37,517 nt of DNA, taken from the NCBI GenBank assembly GCA_963578605.1, contig CAUZEA010000053.1:1-37517 (forward strand). Reading direction: 5' to 3'. The notes beneath the pieces are model-generated. The model searched no databases. It saw nothing but the letters and a program-made list of their open reading frames with translations, and had not been told where the DNA came from. This stretch comes from JAKVCB01 sp963578605. Lineage in GTDB: Bacteria; Planctomycetota; Planctomycetia; Pirellulales; Lacipirellulaceae. The translations under genes were made by a program, and so were the position numbers. This document shows, in pieces, positions 34,598 to 37,517 of this stretch. Position 1 is the first letter of the stretch. Each line of letters starts with the position of its first letter.

Positions 34598-34746
34598 TTT
34601 TGTCGCCGGACGCCTGAGGGGCCCTTCACCTGCCAGAAACGTTCAAGGTTGGACCGTAGCTCATCAACCAACTGGCGCCAACCTGCCAGCCCCATCCCAA
34701 TCTCCCACGCCAAATCATGAGCCTTGCCGTCCGGGCCCCACGTCCC
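34585..34746 (-). pseudogene. Possible gene remnant, 53 codons, ending at the tandem array
   Basis: An open frame follows a stop at 34749-34747 and runs to TAA at 34587-34585. Its translation looks protein-like, with amphipathic helix character (LAWEIGMGLAGWRQLVDEL, then RSNLERFWQVKGPSG). There is no convincing start codon or ribosome site; the only ATG is internal. I do not recognise a family. It is in the same frame as the hydrolase downstream, and its last codons (Asn-Leu-Arg-Gln-stop) match the repeat unit of the array. It is probably the tail of a lost gene, but chance cannot be excluded. Confidence 0.35.
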
Positions 34747-35110
34747 TCACGACCGTCTTGGTGACTGGACCCAAACACTCCCGGTCACTCGCTCGGAGGT
34801 ACCCTCAAACAGTTCGCGAACCATGCGTCGGCTTTCAGCATCGTGGGCTCCGCATTTTCAGGTACTTCTCGTTTACAGGTCGGGCCGTTTACGCTATTTC
34901 TAAAGGCGGCTCACGGCAAACCGGGGCAAACCCGATCGCCCGGCCGGCTGCTTGGCCGAGAGAAAAAAGGGCCCTGGAGGAGCTGAATGCCTACATCGAC
35001 CCCTTGATCATGAGCGTTCGTGACCAACCCTTGATGCCCCAAGAATTCGATCGGCTGTGACTCGTCCATAAGAATTCAAGCACTAGGGATTGCGTGCCCG
35101 CCCTGGCCTC
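34598..35110. other. Degenerate intergenic DNA between two repeat arrays
   Basis: About 500 bases with no convincing gene. Short open frames exist on both strands (for example plus 34758-35060, 100 codons), but none has a ribosome site or a family-like sequence apart from the 34585-34746 minus-strand remnant. It reads as decayed DNA. Confidence 0.45.
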
Positions 35111-35215
35111 TCTTTCACAGCTTCACCAATTTCTTTCACAGCTTCACCAATTTCTTTCACAGCTTCACCAACTTCTTTCTCACCTTCACCAACTTCTTTC
35201 ACACCTTCACCAACG
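35111..35215. repeat. 21-bp tandem array, five units
   Basis: Units of 21 bases start at 35111, 35132, 35153, 35174 and 35195. The first two are identical (TCTTTCACAGCTTCACCAAT plus T), the third differs at one position, and the last two vary at two or three. The period is a multiple of three and contains no stop in several frames. It lies 24 bases upstream of the glycosidase-like ATG. Confidence 0.95.
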
Positions 35216-35238
35216 GCCACTCCCATCAAAACCGCCCC

Positions 35239-37134
35239 ATGACCGACGCCGAACTGAGCTTTGAACTGTTGACCGCCTTCGATGCGCGCCAGTCGATCGA
35301 CATTCCCTCCGGCGAGATTGGTGAACACCTCAACGCAACGACCGTGCGTTTTGCCTCGGGATGCGAATTAAAAATCGAATTCGACGACGACGGGCCACTG
35401 CGGGTTGGCCATATTGAAATCACCGCCTGCCAGTTAACAGAGCCGTTCATCATCCTGCTGCGCTGGTCGCTACGCAACGACACGCAACCCTACTTCATGA
35501 TCCCCGCGACGCTGTACGGCACAAACAACGCCGACCGTGGCGTTGTGGCCAATCACCAGTCGGGCACCGGCGGAGAACCAAAGCTGTCCTATCGCGCCCA
35601 GGGCGTAAAAGGGCATTTTAGCCACAGCTGGCACTTCCGCGCCGATCACGCGGCGGTCCCGTCAGTCAGCGCGACATTCGACGGCCGGTTCGTGGCATTG
35701 GGCATTGAAGAGGCAACGAACCATGGCACGTACAACGGCATCGGTCTGTGGACCGCTGCCGGTGGCGACTCGATCACCGTTTCGATCGGCTCCCTGGACT
35801 GGCCCGGCCGCATTGTCTGTCACCGTTTGCATCCCGGCCGCGTCGTCGAACCCATCGTGCCTGAGAGTGCGGTCGGTACTTCATGTCGATTCTGCATGTA
35901 CCAAAGCGAAGCGGAAGATCGATTTGCCTACGAACCGTTTATCTCAAGTTGGTACGAACAAATTCACGAATCTCCCCGCGGTGGTCCGCCGCCGTTGACC
36001 GCCATGCGCGACGTCGCCGAAACGCTGGTCACCGATGGCATCAATCCCGACAACGGCTACTTTTTAATGCTGCGCCATGCGGATGCACTCCAGGACCCTG
36101 CGCTGCTGTTGGCGTGGGCGGGGCTCTGCCAGATCGCGCGGCCACTGATGAACGCCGGGCGCATCCTCGGTGAGCCACGTTACCTGCAAATTGGCGGCGA
36201 CATGGTCGATCGGGGCGTTGCTGAGTCGATAAGCCCCGACACGGGCCTGTTCTACGACGTCTACGTCCAGGGCCGCTGGCAACCCAACCACTGGTGGCAC
36301 GACCTGGGACACACCGCACTGATCAACGGCCACGCGTGCTACCTCCTCCTGAAGATGGTCGAAGACGACCCGTCGCGCAAGGCCTGGGTCAACATCGTGA
36401 AGTCGATCCTTAAGCGCGTGCTTCCCACGCAGCGAGCCGACGGCCGTTTTCCTCATGGATTCTCGCCAGCTGACGGCTCACCCACCACGTTCGCCGGTTT
36501 CGGTGGTTGCTTCTTTGCCGCACCGCTCCTGATGACCGGCATGACCGACGCTGGCCTGGCCGCGGTCGAGCATTACTGGCAGCAGTTCACCCAGCTGGAA
36601 TGGATCGGGGTAGACCTCGACTGTGCCGGCGCCCAGGATTCTGGCTCCAGTTACGCGCTGATCCGCGCATTGACCGAACTGCACCGCCAGACGGGCGATG
36701 CAAAATGGCTCGAACGCGCCGGGCACGTCCTGCACTATGCGTTCACTTACCGCTTTGGACACAACACGCAACACCGCTACCCCGTCTGCGACTGGTCCAG
36801 CAGCGGCAGCAAGGTGACCAGCACCCACAACCAACACCTCGACGCCTACGGGGGTGAAATCCTCGAAGAGTTGCACTACTATCTGCAACACGCCAGCGAC
36901 CCCTACCTGGAAAGCCGCCTGGACGACTCGCTCGCCTGGGCGCGGCAGGCATATAACCGCACCGACGGCGAGTACGGTTTTGGGTCGGTCGGGCAGTGTA
37001 CCGAGCAGTACTACCAGACCTACGATGTTTACCAGGCACACGAAGGCGATGGCCGGGTGTGGTCGGCGTACTTCCCGTGGGCATCGGGGTCGCTGCTCAA
37101 TGCGTTCATCGTCGACACCAGGCGATCGGGCTGA
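35239..37134 (+). CDS. Six-hairpin-glycosidase-like protein
   Basis: 631 aa. Residues about 1-210 look like a beta-sandwich domain (LKIEFDDDGPLRVGHIEIT, SATFDGRFVALGIEEA, DSITVSIGSLDWPGRI). Residues about 260-631 look like an alpha/alpha toroid: helix pairs with Trp/His-rich loops (NPDNGYFLMLRHADAL, GRWQPNHWWHDLGHTALING, GVDLDCAGAQDSGSSYAL, YPVCDWSSSGSKVTSTHNQH). This order fits six-hairpin glycosidases (GH88/GH105/GH127-like neighbourhoods), but I cannot name the family or point to the catalytic acid with certainty. No signal peptide is present and no ribosome site precedes the ATG; the frame is open upstream through the 21-bp array without another start. Cytoplasmic processing of oligosaccharides with the neighbouring oxidoreductases and esterases is plausible. 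Confidence 0.75.
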   Translation: MTDAELSFELLTAFDARQSIDIPSGEIGEHLNATTVRFASGCELKIEFDDDGPLRVGHIEITACQLTEPFIILLRWSLRNDTQPYFMIPATLYGTNNADRGVVANHQSGTGGEPKLSYRAQGVKGHFSHSWHFRADHAAVPSVSATFDGRFVALGIEEATNHGTYNGIGLWTAAGGDSITVSIGSLDWPGRIVCHRLHPGRVVEPIVPESAVGTSCRFCMYQSEAEDRFAYEPFISSWYEQIHESPRGGPPPLTAMRDVAETLVTDGINPDNGYFLMLRHADALQDPALLLAWAGLCQIARPLMNAGRILGEPRYLQIGGDMVDRGVAESISPDTGLFYDVYVQGRWQPNHWWHDLGHTALINGHACYLLLKMVEDDPSRKAWVNIVKSILKRVLPTQRADGRFPHGFSPADGSPTTFAGFGGCFFAAPLLMTGMTDAGLAAVEHYWQQFTQLEWIGVDLDCAGAQDSGSSYALIRALTELHRQTGDAKWLERAGHVLHYAFTYRFGHNTQHRYPVCDWSSSGSKVTSTHNQHLDAYGGEILEELHYYLQHASDPYLESRLDDSLAWARQAYNRTDGEYGFGSVGQCTEQYYQTYDVYQAHEGDGRVWSAYFPWASGSLLNAFIVDTRRSG

Positions 37135-37145
37135 ATAACTGTGAA

Positions 37146-37397
37146 ATGGGATTTGCCGACCTGGTGCAGGCGGTCAAGCAAAGCGTACTCCAGAGCGGTA
37201 GCGCGCCGCTACCTCGCGAAAAGATCGCAGCAACCGAAAACAAGGAATTGATCGAAAAGGAATTGGAACTGCTGCTCATGGGACGTTTCGCCGACCCGCG
37301 TGAAGTGGCCTATGCCATCTTGTTTCTGGCTTTGGACGAAGCGTCGTTCATCACCGGCACCGGCCTGACTGTCGACGGCGGCTACACGGCCCAATGA
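37146..37397 (+). pseudogene. C-terminal fragment of a short-chain dehydrogenase/reductase
   Basis: 83 codons from the ATG at 37146 to the TGA at 37395-37397. From about codon 45 the sequence (MGRFADPREVAYAILFLAL, DEASFITGTGLTVDGGYTAQ) is the standard SDR C-terminus as in 3-oxoacyl-ACP reductases. The NAD-binding TGxxxGxG loop and the catalytic YxxxK are absent. It starts only 11 bases after the stop of the glycosidase-like gene, in a different frame, so about 160-170 residues of a normal SDR are missing. It is probably a truncated remnant. Its junction with the glycosidase-like gene may mark a deletion. Confidence 0.75.
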
Positions 37398-37517
37398 ATT
37401 GTCCAGATTACGAATGGATTATGGTTCACTCCTGCAAATTGACCGGTCGCCGGTCCCGGGCTTTTAACAATCGCGAGAACTCCCCGCCAAGAAGTTGTCC
37501 GTCCCGGTCAAACAGGA
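37398..37517. other. Right edge of the window, nothing recognised
   Basis: 120 bases after the SDR fragment. No ORF, repeat or structured element is evident. Confidence 0.4.

Noticed and set aside
34418..34720. Plus-strand 100-codon frame with repeated HCPRF
   Set aside because: It is the translation of the 15-bp tandem array on the wrong strand; it has no ribosome site and no family resemblance outside the array.
34914..35069. Minus-strand 51-codon frame starting MDESQPIEFLG
   Set aside because: There is no ribosome site or recognisable family, and the region has weak coding character on both strands.
34448..35215. The tandem arrays as a CRISPR locus
   Set aside because: Units follow each other without unique spacers, and no Cas gene is nearby.

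Overview
The window reads as a chromosomal stretch of a planctomycete (Pirellula/Blastopirellula-like lineage). The marks are a three-gene cluster of planctomycete cytochrome-type proteins (PPC-domain protein, DUF1549/DUF1553 protein, CxxCH plus WD40 protein), a giant two-haem HEAT-repeat protein, three PEP-CTERM proteins that all carry a dockerin-like DxNxDGxxD segment before the sorting signal, and several phytanoyl-CoA dioxygenase and Gfo/Idh/MocA genes. I saw no rRNA, tRNA, CRISPR array, transposase or phage gene.

Layout. 1-514: 3' end of a PEP-CTERM protein. 634-6219: a phytanoyl-CoA dioxygenase and a 1464-1499 aa di-haem, cyclase-like, HEAT-repeat exported protein, both on the minus strand. 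6712-12529: a small lipase-like hydrolase, an NhaC-type Na+/H+ antiporter, a prolyl oligopeptidase and a SIS-domain sugar isomerase. 12650-19142: the three-gene PSCyt-type operon on the minus strand. 19412-21822: a sialidase-like BNR protein and a second phytanoyl-CoA dioxygenase, transcribed divergently. 21983-28484: two large PEP-CTERM surface proteins on the minus strand. One has seven VCBS/FG-GAP repeats, an ASPIC/UnbV domain and three 816-bp passenger-type repeats; the other has one such passenger module. Both have good promoters and long (about 185-195 nt) leaders. 29099-37397: a metabolic region with two divergent Gfo/Idh/MocA oxidoreductases, a conserved-looking protein of unknown function overlapping an alpha/beta hydrolase, a second hydrolase, a six-hairpin-glycosidase-like protein and the tail of a broken short-chain dehydrogenase. 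This right arm looks more GC-rich and carries several short tandem repeat arrays in its intergenic DNA.

How the genes may work together (inference). Exported haem proteins, BNR and PPC proteins, oxidoreductases, esterase-like hydrolases and the glycosidase-like protein fit the planctomycete lifestyle of degrading complex, often sulfated or acylated polysaccharides. The PEP-CTERM proteins would be displayed at the cell surface.

The least expected items are: (i) a 15-bp array just upstream of the 33652-34446 hydrolase, whose units read Asn-Leu-Gly-Gln-stop and appear to be reiterated from the 3' end of a short ORF in the same frame; (ii) the VCBS, ASPIC, passenger-repeat, dockerin, PEP-CTERM architecture with an 816-bp internal triplication; (iii) the two-haem cyclase/HEAT fusion; (iv) an oxidoreductase without the usual Gly-rich dinucleotide loop. 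I did not find a clearly new defence, mobile or RNA system. All family assignments are by eye from motifs.
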